A DNA stretch of 64,000 nucleotides from Rhodamnia argentea (Eukaryota; Streptophyta; Magnoliopsida; Myrtales; Myrtaceae), in NCBI RefSeq assembly GCF_020921035.1, contig NC_063151.1:22140934-22204933 (forward strand), given 5' to 3'. Within the stretch, counting starts at the first letter, position 1. Each line of letters opens with the position of its first letter. Made by a program: the position numbers and the translations under genes. The notes under the pieces are model-generated. The model was not told where the DNA came from and made no database searches. It saw only the letters and a list, made by a program, of their open reading frames with translations. Positions 46,273 through 59,734 of this stretch are shown here, in pieces.

Positions 46273-46488
46273 TGTTGAAGATAGAGATACTTGCATCAAT
46301 TGATAATCTATAATTTATCTTGAATTTTTTATGTTTAGATTAGAATGAAATGAAATACATAGGATTATTTTTGTTAAAAACAACTTAGAATAGTAATCTT
46401 CTTATTTGCCTTGCATTTTTCATTTTCCTAACAAGATCTTGTACATAATAGAGTCATAACATGATTCGATGTTGTAACCCAGTTTTAT

Positions 46489-47549
46489 GGAAAATTCTAA
46501 ATAAAGACCTCAAGTGCCTTTTATTTTTTTAATAAGAGTATAAAATGGACTTTATTTCAAATAAAGGCTTAAAGTGTTCTTTTTGTTTCAAATAAGAGCC
46601 TAACAATGTATTTTTGCCATTTACATTTTTTGAATGTTTTTCCTTTTTTTTTTTTTTTTTTTCTTTTCTCCTTTATTTTTTCCCTTCAACTTGAAGGGAA
46701 CACCATCGGCATGATGGCCGCCAGCAAGGACTGGGCAGCCTTGCCCAAGCAAGGCTACCCTCAACGGCCATAGGCAAGGTCCGGCTTCACCCGTGGTCGG
46801 CGAGAGCGACCCTTGCCCGATTTGGCGATGGTGGCCTTACCTAGGCAGGGCGAGCTTGGGCTTGTGCTCGGATAGCCGATCGGTGAGAGCGATGTTGATG
46901 TTGTGGGTTGCGGGGAGATAATCGTAGGCTGGAGCAAGGTCCACAAGCTAAGACTAAGGTTGAGGTTAAAGTTGCTGAGGGTACATGTCCATAAACGACG
47001 ATATATTGTCGAGGGAAATTGCAGCTTCTCTTCCTCTTTTGCGTGGGTTGTTACTTTCGATCACGAACAATGCAAGGCATCAACTACTAGATTCAATGTG
47101 GCATTGTACAGTTGGTTGTGATTACCATGAAAGATTTTATGGGATCACAGCTAACTGTTCTAAAAGCTTAAATTAACATAAGAAGGCGTGGTTTAATATT
47201 TATATATTCCAACAGAGAGATAGAGAGAGATGAGCACATGTTAAGGAAGAGGATATTAGTAGGGTATTGAGCTTGAATGGCCATGACGAGTGATGAAGGA
47301 AGGGGAAAGACGAGAGAAATGAAGGAGAGAGGAAGAAGAGAATGAGGATGGTAGCCGTTCCTCCTTGAAGGGAAAAAGAAAGAAAAAAGAAAAGAAAAAA
47401 ATATTCATAAAGTGTTAATGATGGAAATACCTTTGTTAGGCCCTTCTTTGAAATAAATATAGCATTCAAGTCCTTATTTGAAACAAACTCCACTTCAACC
47501 TCTTATTTAAAAAAACGAAGGCATTTGAGGCCCTTATTTAAAATTTTCC
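46489..47549. mobile_element. Inverted-repeat element, family C
   Basis: About 1061 bp with inverted ends: left GGAAAATTCTAAATAAAGAC, right CCCTTATTTAAAATTTTCC. Both arms repeat TTATTTGAAACAAA-like phrases. The core (about 46680-46960) is GC-rich and encodes nothing recognisable. Same family as 15596-16479. The target duplication is unclear. Confidence 0.6.
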
Positions 47550-48480
47550 ATTAATTTTATTCGTGGCATTCTCACCAATAATTGTTCCAATTTTCCCTAA
47601 AAAACGGAGATCTTGAATTTGCCCCCTTAGGGAGCAGCATGTAGTCTCGAATAAGTGTATGTCGGTGGTGGAATGCTCTCAAAACCAATTCACTTGAGTG
47701 AGACAAAGAAGAGTGAAATTTCATGTGTAGGGGTGAAATCTGGAGATCTAAGAAGGAAGGCCAAAAGCGAAGTCTAGTCGGACCGTTCCTATGTTTCCGA
47801 TATGAAGTCTCATTCGAAGCTTTTTATAATAACTTGCATTTACTAATTTCATTAAATTGATTATTCACATTACCTATCTAATTTCATTTATAGAATGAAA
47901 GTTAGGAAACTTAATAAATAAGTATACAAGACAATCCGATGGCGGCGATACACATATAATCAAATAATGACGATTTGAATTGTACATTCTAGGCAAATGC
48001 AATTATTAATCAGTTAAAATTTGGTTAACGCAACCGCTTGCAATCGCTACACATTAACAAAAAAAGATGACATAGTTAGAAAAACAACAAAATGGGAAGT
48101 AACGAGTCGAAACTACTTCACGGATTATCTTCAGGGATATGCATGTACGGCGGTTGCGATTCAAGAAATAGAAAGCTTCTAATCACAGCCGTCGTTACCA
48201 TTTCAAATGCACAGTACGCTCACTTTAGAGAGCTAATCTACATCTCTTTACTTGACATGAAAACAACAATATTTGACTCGTACATAGAAAAATCATCATG
48301 TGGTTGGGCAGATAATAATAACATTATAACACCAAAAGGAGGAACCACAAAAAAAAAAAAAAAAAAACCAATGTAGGCTTCCCAAAGGTCCCAAAGTGAA
48401 TAATGTGGATCGAATCTATCGATTTGATATGATCTGTCTCTCTTAAAAGTCAAGGCCAGCGGCCTTTGACCACTTTCTAT
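47550..48480. other. Gene-poor stretch
   Basis: No gene is recognised. The open frame at 48092-48376 has no known domain and ends in a poly(A)-encoded lysine run. It is likely intergenic DNA before the PHD gene. Confidence 0.35.
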
Positions 48481-48494
48481 TGGATGCCAAAAGT

Positions 48495-48504
48495 GCCACG
48501 TGGC
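48495..48504. promoter_or_regulatory. G-box palindrome upstream of the PHD gene
   Basis: GCCACGTGGC is a perfect 10-bp palindrome with the CACGTG core bound by plant bZIP and bHLH factors. It lies about 270 bp before the probable TATA box at 48761. A TTTGACC W-box-like site is about 30 bp upstream. Binding is inferred only. Confidence 0.4.
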
Positions 48505-48760
48505 AGTGGTGTTTAACCCGGGAAGTTCAAAACCAATTTCACCCCCCCTCAACCCCCAAGAGATCCAACGTGATGCAATAAGATGGAAATAAAATAGTAA
48601 AATATTAAAAAGTGTTATCAAATTCGAAAATGGTTTTAGAGAAGTAGATTACAATTGCAGGAAAGATCCGCCCTTTCCCCTTATCGCCGAGAAGCGGAAA
48701 ACGAGAAGAAAACAAAAAGCGGTCTCCCCATTTCCAAATACCCTTTTTATTTTGCGAGAT

Positions 48761-48768
48761 TTATAATA
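48761..48768 (+). promoter_or_regulatory. Probable TATA box of the PHD gene
   Basis: TTATAATA lies just before a GA-rich tract (48771-48785), a common start region in plant 5' UTRs. The transcription start would fall near 48790. From there a 5' UTR exon could run to 48901, where a GTGAGA donor opens a 481-bp intron ending with AG at 49381-49382, seven bases before the start codon. Confidence 0.4.
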
Positions 48769-49389
48769 GAGTGAGAGAGAGAGAGGAAAATCCAGTTGAA
48801 GTTGCAGAGACCCCCCTCACCAAAAAAACTGAAAAGCGAAGTACCAGTTACGAACTTTCTCCTCCGAAAGATTCAACCCCCGTTCGCTCGAGGACGCGAA
48901 GGTGAGAAAGGTCTCTCTCTTTTTCAAGTTCCTGTGCTCGTCAACTGCTCTGTTCGTTTCGTTTCGTTTCGTTCGTGGCTGGTGTTGTGTTGCCGAGACA
49001 AATTGTGGGGTTGTGTGGTTTCGTCGATACATGCATTGCTTCGTGCGTCGCTTTCTGCCAAGATTTTGAGTCTGTAACTCGAATCCACGCGTTTCGTGAA
49101 ATGGGTCTTCCTTTGGATTGGACGAGAAGCTACAGTTGCGGCGAGCTTGGCATGGGATTGCGAAATATGAATTTTCATTTTCTACTCGGAAGTCTTCGTT
49201 TTTTTGGGAGCTGGGAAGAGCAATATGGTGAATTCACCTGCTGAATTTTCGTGGTATTGATGAAATTAGGATTTTTCCTGCGAAAACGTGTAAATGCTTT
49301 AGCTTTTGCTTTGGAAGTTTGAAGCTTGAGGTTTTCTCTTGAGCCCTAATCTGACGCTTAGGGTTTGGAGTTCTGGATTCAGGTTTCCG

Positions 49390-52300
49390 ATGGGCGATGA
49401 GGACAATGGGGTAAAGGGAGGTAAACCTGTCTTTGTCAACAACCATGATGCCGAGAGTTCTTGTTTGAGGAGTGGGAAGATGAGTAATGGTTTTGCCAAT
49501 GGCCACGATAGTGATGTTGCCGAAGGGAGTTCAGGCGGTAGTGAGTGTGTTCGGACTTACAAGAGGCGAAAACAAGTGAAATTGGAAAGTAAAAGTGGAG
49601 AGGATGAGAGAGCTACTTCCGGAGCTTCAACTATTTGGGCAAACCAGGTTTGTCCGGTACCTTTTTCTATTTGTTGCAGGTTAATTGTTTCTTGCCTCAG
49701 ATTTATGGTCTTTGCTGCACATGGAATGTTTCAACTTAATTTTGCCAGTAGCTGTATTAAGTTTCGTCCTTCTTATCAAGTTAAAATGATGCACATACTA
49801 TGATAGTTTGAAAATTGTTTGTCGGTGTAGAGAGTTGGAATTCAGTTCACACATTATAGACGAAATCTATAGCTGAGATTTTTTTACGTTTGTTATTCTG
49901 ATGAATGATCCTTGCATGTCATTATTCTCCAAAGGTTTTGTCTATGAGGTCACATAAGTGAGTTTTGGGAGCTCATTGGGGTTGGTTGGGTTATCTTAGT
50001 TCTGAACGTGATGGAATGATTCTGAGGAGAATTTCTTGAAGCTGCATATGCTAATGGTGCTACTAGTTAGTATTTTAGTTTTGAAGATCTTAGTATGGTT
50101 TAAGGTACAACTGTAGAGAAGAATTTCTTTTTGACAAGGAAGGAGAGGTTTCTTAGTCTTATTAGTCTTTTTCGTACAGCAATTGGAGATTCTCAGATGA
50201 TTATTGACCACTTTGGCTTCGGGGAGTAATTTTTATTTTGCTAGTGAAAGCCATTTCGGAGGTTTAGTACCATCCATTTGAGCGTTTTTGGTTGTTGTAT
50301 GATAGGGACCAAACTTCAAAACTTTTCTATCCGACCTTGGAGTTTATTGGTTATTTTCTTTTTGTTGTTTTGTTAGTAAAAGAAGTTTCTAAGCATGAAA
50401 TCCTGCCTTCTACTTCTTTGAGAAGGCACTTATGCTGGTGAAGAATCTTCTAGTGGACAGTTAGAAGTTATGCCGGAAGGGTTATATAGGCTGACAGAAA
50501 TTTGTTTTCTTCTTGTTGATGAAGTGCTTTTATTTTAAAGATCAAAGAAGGAAAATAAAAGTTCCTTCGCTTCTTTGGTTTTTGAGTGTTATGTTGAGAC
50601 TCAATTTATGACTTACGAGTGCCTTTCTGACTCAGGGTTGCAGCTCTTATTTGTCTCCCTGCTTTCCTCTCATTTGAAGTAACTTATGCTTTGATGATTC
50701 TGTGATTCCAGTGCAGACATTTACTTTTCAGTAATACTTTAAATTTTGATCTTTGGGATGGTCTTTTCGTTAGGTGATCTGAAGCATTGGTTGAGATGGA
50801 TGTTATCTAAATGTTTTTGCGTATAAACTTTGTCTATGTCTCTACAACCTGTATAGTTGAGTAAAGCAATTTTATAACTTAGTTGTGGCTTTGTTAACAA
50901 ATAGGAAAAGATAGATAACTATCACCTGAATAACTTTTTCCAAAGCTTCTTAGACTAGGTAAGCATGTAGATGTCACAGCTTCACAGCTAAATGAATAAG
51001 TTTCCTGTGCCCATGGCTCAGTCTGTAGACTTGCAGGGTATCTTGGATTGGTTCGTATCACTTAGCTGGGACAGCTGTCTTGAACAGGTGGTGGTGTTTA
51101 TTGCTTTCTGCATACTGTTAAAGACACCTCCCAGGAGTGTGACATGCAACTCATTTGGTTTGAATGTGGTTGAATAAATTGTAATTTTGCCCGTTTAGAG
51201 TCTGATTTATGGTGCTTATAGTCTTCTCTTGGATGCTTATTTGGTTTATTGCAGATTTTAAGGGAACCAATATTTGGAGCTTCAGATTTTCACGTGTCTG
51301 AGCAGCTTCATGTTCCTTCTGTGGTCCGTGATGCTGTTGAAAATGATTGCAATGAGCACTCACAGAGCCAATGCAGTAGCATTGTGTTGGAGCAGATATT
51401 CCGGTCATTGAGTGATGAAGGTGGTGTAGGACGGTGCATCCAAAATGCCCTGGCATGTCATGCTAGAGAAATTGATAATATGAAAGTCAAGGTTTTGGTG
51501 CCATCAAAACTACTATTTACGTATTGTAACTTTACACCTAATCCTACATCGGTTATCTCATTTTAACTGGTGGCTGCTTTTTGGTTTCTAAGCAGGATAC
51601 TCAGTTGAAAGATCAGCATAGGCTGGGCACCTCTACCCAAGCTGCAGGTATGCAGAATGGAATTGCTGCCACGGGTGTTGACCTTACATCTAAGGCCTCC
51701 GTGAATGGATCTAACCATGAGATGATCACCGAATCGAGTCAACGTGCATTTTACAACATATTAATCTCAGGAAAGTTCAGCCAATTATGCAAGCTTCTTT
51801 GTGAAAACTTTCCAGAAACCAAGATTGACAGAGTGTTGGATTTTCGCCTCATTAACTCACGGATGAAGGAGGGAGCTTATGAACAGTCCCGAGTGCTTTT
51901 CTCTACTGACATATTACAGGTATCATACCATTGGTAAAACAGATATATTGCGAATTGCAGCAAAGTATCTTGACATGGACGTGTTGACTCGTTTCATGTG
52001 AGACTGTTCAATAAATATGTTGGCCGATTGATTTGTGGTCTCATGCTATAAACTGAGAAATCCTTCAATTGTTTATAATTGCACTCCTCTTATGTCTTTT
52101 GGTTATTGTGTATACTGAAAAAATCTCCCCTTTGTATGCTGTCACATTGACTTTTGATGACTAGTAACTACTGTGCATGTAGTTGATTTTTTTTTTTTTG
52201 GTCCAAAGCATGCATGTAGTTGATTGAAATGTCAAATTTGGGAAGGAATTTGCACTTCTTTTGGTTGCTTCCTCTTCTGTGAGCAGTGCTCAAAGCAGAT

Positions 52301-55300
52301 CTAGGATGGATTCTTTCTGCTGGCCAACACCTGAGAAACTTAGACAGCTGCTTTTCATTATCATGCACAAGTCACTCCTTTTGTTTTCTAAACTACATAA
52401 ACATTGGACCATTCGTTCTTCAGCTTAAAATTCGTTTGATTTTAGTGCTTGATCTTGGGAAAACCCTCGTTTTGCTTAAGATTTTGTTGGATAGAAACAA
52501 TTTTTTTCTTTCTCGTTCTCTTCTTACTAGATAGAATGGTCAATGTTTTTTCACCTTGCAGAATAACAGTAAAACCCAGATATGACTTACAAAAAGATCG
52601 GTCGTCTTCTAAAGAATCGTTTCTCCTATTCTCTGCAGCCTTTGTAATTGTGGTGCCAACATGCGATAGCTGGGACATTCATTACTGGTTTTTTTTTTTT
52701 TTCATGATGAAACCCCTTCTTTGCGATCTTCCTTCCAATGCGTTACTAGTATCTTTTTTCCTCTGATTTCCTAAGGGTGTTATATCTAGATTAAGTAAAT
52801 TGTCAAGCCTCTTTTTATTTATTTATTTATTATTATTTATGGTTTGTACATTCTTAAATCTCTGTCTCCAACTCATGTCTTGAATTTAAAGGGGTCAGGT
52901 CAACATAAATGTATGCCTTGTCAGAACCAGCTACAGATTGCATTATGCAATGCGCCTTCTGTACTGGAGAATTGTACGGGGTCTTACATTGAACCCAATG
53001 GATTGCATTTACCCATGTCTCTTTCAAAAAATTCGAAGCATATTTTCAATCTGTTAATAGGTTGTGAGCTTGAGTTGCAGTTCTGTGATACAAAATGAAG
53101 GTCCCATGATGGATATAGGTGAATGTCCAGTGTAAAACAATCATAGATTTTGTTTACAAATGCGACTTTTTTTGGTACAACGTTTTGAGAGAATCTAGTT
53201 ATGAAATGCAATAGTTACATTTCGACTGGGCTATGACTTCAGATTATAATAGTACTTTCTTTACTGCTGTAGGGTTAAATTAAGTCTTTGAGAAGTAATT
53301 CGAAAGAAATGGCTTGGCATTATAGCTTTAATGACTTTGCTGGGATGTATAGGAGAATGGAAGGTAATTGTAGTGAGTTGTGGTGATCTAAAGGTCAGGA
53401 AAGCTGCCAGTTGAATATGTACTACTGATGCAGGAGCTATGTAGAAAAGCCTGCTGGAAGTCGAACTTTTACGTCATGTTATAGTCTCATTGTGTCGTTT
53501 TTTAGTCTGTAGAGTCAGATTAATAAGGATCTGCTCTATGTTAGAAACAGTGTAAAGAGAATGAATTGCAGTTGATTTTATAGAAGATCAAACTCTTTTT
53601 TCCTAGTTACATTCTGTAAATCTTTTGCCTGAGAGTGTCTGAAGTCCAAAGGGCTTTGTCGAATGTATGCTTGAGGAAGGATTTTCAGCTTTATCCTCTA
53701 ATTTAATCTTGGCTCCTTTTCTGTTCTTTTCCAGTCAGTGGCTTGTGAAATTTATTTCACGTCATTACCACTGACATTCTAACAATGTCGGATAGATATA
53801 CCAATGTGCTGCTTGGAAAATTTGTTTATCTGCTGAAAGTTTTACTTGGAAATAGCTCCAAATATGTGATTTAATTAAATTATTAGTGTAATTCAAGTAG
53901 TATGTTTGCTTCAATGAATACTTGTGAAGAACAGTTGGGTCCTAACTGCAGTTACTACTGCATGCTCTTCTAAGGTTTCTCCATTGGATGCAATGGGATT
54001 TTATGTCCATGGTGGTTTATTTCCTCCCTATATTCTTTTGAGCTACTTCATTCTTTGTGACTGATAATGTTCGTTCTTGGGCATCTTGATTTGGATGTTT
54101 GATCTGTGTCAGTTCTTACAATTCCTATTTAATATAGCTATTTGTGCAAGTATTTTACAATCAGAATCATTCTCAATGAGTCCATAATAAATGATCTCAT
54201 TTTTTTTTTCATCTGGTCTGGTAGAGACCAAGGGTCTTGTGTGATTGTTTCGAATATCTGTTGCAGTTTTTGATTCATAGAAGTGGATTTCTGAACTTCC
54301 TATTATCAAACTTGTATGTCGAAAGACACCTTGTTGTATAAGCTGCATTGCATATCTTAAACCTGGTGAAACCTTACAGGTTTGGAGGAAGCTTGAAGAG
54401 ATTGGCACTGAATTAGCTTCTTTGGCAAAGAGTCTCACCGACATATCTAAGGAGTATTGCAAATATGTGAGATTGTTGTATTTTGAAATATGTATTTCAA
54501 CAGTCTTTGCTGTCATTTTTTCTTCAAAGGTAAGTCTGAAGTTGTCTCCTGTTTCTCCCAGGGGGCAAATGCAGGCAAAAGCTATGCTGATGGAGGAAAA
54601 TTTGAGGTAACCTTTTCTACATTGTTGTGTAAATTATTTTAGATGCATTATGCTGGTGCAGGTGCATGACTATAATGGATTAAGTTTTGCAAATGATTGT
54701 CCACAAAGTTTGGATTCTTCCGTTCTGTGTTTACTGTACACAAGATGCTTAAAGCACGATGAATCACTCCCTCAATTTCCATATTTGCTAAGAGATGGCA
54801 TTTATGTGGATTCGCTATATGGGAGTCTTTCGTGCGTGTTGTAATCCTGTATAGTTGGAAGCCGTTGAATTTTTTTTCATTCTTTGATCTGGACCAGTGA
54901 ATACATCCTTTTCTAATTATTTTCAACTTTGCTTTGTTATTTTGCAGAGCACATTAGTGTTTGCGGGTTAGGGTGGTTTAGTGATGTTGCTATCTGACTT
55001 TTCTCCGCCACTGTTTGCTTTCGATTTTCTTTTGTACTTTCATTGCTATTGTATTCCTTTTGTAATCTTTGATGCCTCTGTCTATGAGTTTAACTTGTGT
55101 AGTTTGTGAATTGGAAACATACTGATGAATCTAATAGTTCACCCTGATGTTTTATGGTATTTGCACTACGAGATTAGTATATCTAAAGCTTTCGCAGAAG
55201 CTATTATCAGGATCACATTGAATCCTCTCGGACTTTAGTTCTTGAAATGAGGATTTTGTCAATCCTGGTTATGACTTGACAAGCCGTTTATTTTGGATAG

Positions 55301-56203
55301 GTCTCTGGGAGGGATGCTCTTGTTGATGCTAAATTGGAGCAAACAGAGGAATGTGGTGCATATAATGTTAGCACCTGTCGGCATTGTGAACTGAAGGCAG
55401 ACGGAATGGAATGTTTAGTTTGTGATTCATGCGAGAAAATATACCATGTCTCTTGCATCGAGCCTGCAGTGAAAGAGATTCCACCTAGAAGTTGGTACTG
55501 TGCTAGTTGCACAGAAAGTGGAATCACGTCTCCCCATGAGAACTGTGCTGTCTGCGAGAGATTGAATGCTTCCAGGAGTGCCGCCAATGGGTTTGCTGAT
55601 GAAGAGGCTCTTACTACATTGGAAGATGCAAATTGCAGCTCAGATTTGGGGATTAACCCATTTGAAGAGACCAAAATCTTGAGTAACTGCAAAATATGCG
55701 GGAACGAGATTGAAAACGGGGATAAGTTCAGGATGTGCGAGCATCCTTTTTGTCCCAGTAAGTATTATCATAGGAGGTGCTTGACGACTAAGCAGTTGAA
55801 GTCTTACGGTTCTCGTTGGTACTGTCCTTCTTGTTTGTGTAGAGCCTGCCTCACAGATCGAGATGATGATAAGATTGTTTTGTGTGATGGTTGTGATCAA
55901 GCTTATCATATCTACTGCATGAAGCCGCCACGCACCTCAGTTCCACGGGGAAAATGGTTTTGTAGAAAATGTGATGCTGGGATTCAAGCAATACGCAGGG
56001 CGAAGAAGGCACATGAGAATTTTGAAAATAACCAAAAGAGGAAAGTTGTAGAGAGCGGGGAATGCAGGAGACCGGACAAGAAGCCAAATGAGAAGGGTGA
56101 AGAGAATACAGACAAAGGTAGGGGTGGGATGGACATGCTTTTAATTGCGGCCAACACACTCAATTATGAGGAGAAATTGGCTGGTGTAGAGATGAATTGT
56201 TGA
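49390..56203 (+). CDS. PHD-finger protein, EHD3-like
   Basis: Nuclear chromatin-reader protein. Six coding exons, all junctions in phase 0: 49390-49647, 51255-51491, 51596-51919, 54380-54466, 54562-54606 and 55301-56203, giving 617 residues. The start MGDEDNGVKGG is followed by a basic patch (RTYKRRKQVK, about 55-64) that may be a nuclear signal. The middle exons carry SSIVLEQIFRSLSDEGG and VWRKLEEIGTELASLAKSL, typical of the EHD3 group. Exon 6 holds a first PHD finger (about 343-388: CRHC, CDSC, YHVSC, YCASC) and a second zinc region (about 446-539: CKIC, YHRRC, YCPSC, then CRAC, CDGCDQAYHIYC and FCRKC). PHD fingers bind histone H3 tails; rice Ehd3 promotes flowering, a role not provable here. 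A 5' UTR intron is likely. Parts of intron 1 and exon 2 are duplicated at 5990, 6509, 11515 and 39868. Confidence 0.85.
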
Positions 56204-56620
56204 GCACTTGATATTGTCGACTTTGTCTCGGGAGGAACAGTATCATCGAGTCGGAATTTTTTTTAACTCTAGCAACCAATTTTCTGAAAATGCGCTTTAG
56301 GATGATCAGTGATATCCCAAGGAGTTTTTGTGGGGTCTTGCTGACTTCTGGTTGCGCAACATTGGGTGGCATATCATTGTGAAAGCTGTGCATTATTTGA
56401 CAGTAGCACTCGATTCAACAACGGCGGAATATGAAGGTGACGAGGAAATATTGCTAACACCTTTGTTGTTTTTGTTCTAGCAACAGCTGTTGTAGTTTCC
56501 GGAGCTTGTACCCTGTTGTGCATTTAGTTGTACCATGATAGCATCAAAAAGCTGATTACTCTCTGAGATATGTTGTAACAGAATAACTGTCCAGCTGCAA
56601 TTTTTCCTTCAACATCAAGA
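56204..56620 (+). other. Probable 3' UTR of the PHD gene
   Basis: Non-coding DNA directly after the stop. It has T-rich stretches and no new gene. No clear AATAAA signal is seen before 56620, so the end of the transcript is uncertain. Confidence 0.35.
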
Positions 56621-58090
56621 AGAGAAAGCTCCTTTTTTCCCCCCCTTAAGACACCAACCTGTGAATTTTTTTTTTTTTAAATCTTGGTGGAAACACTGCT
56701 TTTGTTGCTCACCCCGGTGATACAGAATTCTTGTAGCGTGGAAGTTCCACTCTGCTTATGGTACTTCATTATCGTGGACCAAGTCTCTCAATAAAATGCA
56801 GCAATATCCATTTCATGGGTGCTCTCTTTGGTACTCTCTTTGATATTCATGATAGTGAGGTTTTCCATGTAGTGAGGTGGTCAACTGGAATGAACTTCAA
56901 GAGTTGCTTACTTTGGATCCTTCCAGTTTATGCACATCCAACATTTTTTCTGTTGTTGGGTATGCGCTCTTTTTGCCTCACCGACTCATGGCTCAGGTGT
57001 CCAAAAGTGAAACAGTGCATGCTTTTTTTGTCTATTGAATTGTTGTCAATTGAGATCTTGTAAGGGTGCTTGTGCTTGTGGTGGCAGGGTTTCAGCCCCT
57101 CCTGCTTTCTGTAACTCGTGTCATGTTCTGTTTCTCGGATGAAGTTCGCTTTGTGCCGTGCTGATATAAGTACGTAGCGTCCGAGGAAACTAAGCTCACT
57201 TGACTTAATGAACGATAATATACCGATATTCTTTTGAAAATACTTTATCTAATTTGTCCTTTTTCTAAGTATGAACTCAACCGGAGATAATTTTTCATAT
57301 ACGTTGTTTTTTTATATTTATTTTAGTTATGGGTTAAATGGCAATGCTATGTCAACCGTCATACCAGTACGCAAACACTCCGTCAGCTCCGGTTTTTCAC
57401 TACATAGAGTGAACCCTGCCGAAGTATGGTTATGCTAAATAGGGTTTGTATAAAATTAATGATGAGAAATTGCTGATGTTGCCACCAGGAATTGCTAATT
57501 ATTTATGCTGTCCCTTACACAAATGACCACCCAATGTTTTTTTTTTTTTGGGTGGTCATATCCACCCAACTTCAGTGGTTCCTGTCCGTGTCCTGTCCTT
57601 TTCTTTACTCGTTGTACTTCGACTTTTGATACGACTTGGTTTTGTTTCCACTGCCAATTGCAAGCCCTAACATCACCTGTTGTCACCATTGCAGTGTCGG
57701 CGAGTTTCTATGGTAGCTGGTTATAAAGAGCAACATTGACATAATGTTAAAATACTGGAATTGATTTAGCAAACAAATTTCATCTGAAGTAGGGCTGAGT
57801 CTGCGCTGCCGTGGGGTAAAGCGCTGCAAATTTGGCATGCTCAAGTCCGACGATTGATGTCGGCAAGTTTTAGGTTGAATGAGGGAGACACACACAAACC
57901 GATTGGCTGACAAAGAAATTGTTTGGATCTAATGGCGGACGAGGCCGTCACCAATGGCCCCGTGCAAAGGTCACGGGAAGGGGGTTTATATACTCACTTA
58001 ATACCCTTCTACGATTAATTACTAATTATATAATAATCATTGTCGGGACTACTGAGTAATGTACATCATATTTAGCTTTTTAGGAGCTCC
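56621..58090. other. Intergenic stretch after the PHD gene
   Basis: I see no gene. The open frame at 56758-57063 has a hydrophobic, Phe-rich composition and no family match I recognise. T runs near 56665 and 57538 resemble insertion scars but have no matching repeats. Confidence 0.35.
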
Positions 58091-58477
58091 ATTGTCAAGG
58101 GAAAATTGTCTAAAAAGTCCTCAACTGTTGTACTTTACCAATTCAATCCTACCCCATTTAATTGAGCCAATTGAGTCTAAACTATTCACCTTTTGCCAAT
58201 TTAGTTATAAAACTTTTAATTGTGTCAATTTAGCCCAAAATATTTGATAATTTGTCAATATAGTCATTTCGACCTATTATCCAGAAAATATGTTTAGGAC
58301 TAAGTTGGCAAAAGTTCAAAAGATTTAGGAGTAAATTCGCACAATTAAAACATCTAGGATTAAATTGAAAAATCTTCAAAAGGTTTATGGCTAAAGTGGC
58401 ATAATGAAAAGGTTTAGAAATAAATTGGTAAATCGTCAAAAAGTTTAGAATTTTTTTGATAATTATCCCAATGTCAA
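58091..58477. mobile_element. Short family A hairpin MITE
   Basis: The element 58099-58469 begins GGGAAAATTGTCTAAAAAG and ends TTTTTTGATAATTATCCC, and consists almost wholly of two inverted arms. Flanks are ATTGTCAA and AATGTCAA (7 of 8 identical). At 371 bp it is the smallest member seen and lacks the GC-rich core. It lies 80 bp upstream of the WAK pseudogene start. Confidence 0.7.
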
Positions 58478-58961
58478 TTGTAAAGATTGTCACCAAGCTA
58501 TTAAGCTCAATATCGTGTTGCAAAAACATCATCTCATTCCAAGGAAGTGATGGGTGAATCTATGTTGCTCCATAGCCTTCCCACGAGAGATGTACTGTTG
58601 TTGTGCACATTGGTGGCTCTATTCTCAGTAGCTATGGCGGATGTAGTTCAAACAACGAAGCCCGGATGCGCGAGTAGATGGCAACTTCACCTTCTCGTAC
58701 CCATTTGGGATGGATCCCATCGGCAACGACTGCTACTTCAGAGAAGAATCAGGTTCTTTCCTCATCTTTTGCGACAAATCGACCGATCCTCCCAGTCCTT
58801 ATATGTGCGAGAAAAGCTCTAATCTCCGCATAGTCAATATGTCTCTCGAGAATCACGAGATGAGCGTAACGACGGTTGTGGCTGAAGATTGATCCAGAGC
58901 CCACTCTTGCCATATTCCCCATGTCTAATGCCAAGAACAAATTCATCGCCGTGGGATGCGA

Positions 58962-59734
58962 TGTTGGGAGCGCGCAGCAGAAGTCCGATACCTTCACCCG
59001 GGGAGATCGCTAAGAGGGAGCCTAAGTCCGATACCTTCACCCGGGGAGATCGCTAAGAGGGAGCCTAAGTCCGAGCCCGTTAACATATCTAGTTGGACCC
59101 ACCTTCACTCAAAAGCTTAAGCTAATGAGTTATGGGCCAACTTGGATATATTACTACTCCACACCACATTAATTCTCCAATGTAGGACTTCTCTAACACA
59201 ACTTACTCCCCCTCACGTGTGAGCTTTAGTGTTAGGTTTGCTCTCCCTTAATCCAAGTATCATTCTGCACCACATATCTCTTCTGCACCAACATATCTCA
59301 ACTTGAATCTCCATCAACGCCCATCGGGCCCGCATTGCTACACCACAACGCTACACCGGCCCGGAAACCGCGTTGGTCACCAAATTCCTTTATTGAGATA
59401 TTTACCAAACACCGAAACAGATTGAAGGCCCACCAATCAATCATCGGTGCCTTCAACCATCGGCACACCGAAACAGATTGAAGGCCCACCAATCAACCAT
59501 CGGCTCTGATACCAATTGTTGGGAGCACGCAATAGAAGTCCGATATCTTCACCCGAGAAGATCGCTAAGAGGGAGCCCAAGTTTGAGCCCGTTAACATAT
59601 CTAGTTGGACCCACCTTCACTCAAAAATTTAAGCTAATGAGTTATGGGCCAACTTAGATATATTAACTACTTCACACCACATTAATTCTCCAATGTGGGA
59701 CTTCTCTAATACAATTCACACGTGCATTCTAACA
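58962..59734 (-). mobile_element. TRIM (miniature LTR retrotransposon) in the WAK pseudogene
   Basis: Two direct terminal repeats, about 58962-59213 and 59517-59734, enclose about 300 bp without coding capacity. The element starts TGTTGGGAG and ends TTCTAACA and is flanked by TGCGA at 58957-58961 and 59735-59739. On the minus strand TGGTATCAGAGCC (59514-59502) follows the right repeat: this is the primer site for initiator tRNA-Met. A purine-rich GTGAGGGGGAG lies at the other internal edge. The left repeat carries a 43-bp internal tandem duplication. By eye the two repeats are about 90-94% identical, implying a moderate age. It is non-autonomous. Confidence 0.8.

Noticed and set aside
48796-49244. 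Open frames in the 5' region of the PHD gene (48796-49077, 48975-49244)
   Set aside because: They fall in the probable 5' UTR and its intron, share no family and have no conserved domain; the in-frame start of the PHD protein at 49390 is far better supported.
52286-54516. Open frames in the long intron between PHD exons 3 and 4
   Set aside because: None has a recognisable domain, and the flanking splice sites join exons 3 and 4 in phase without them.
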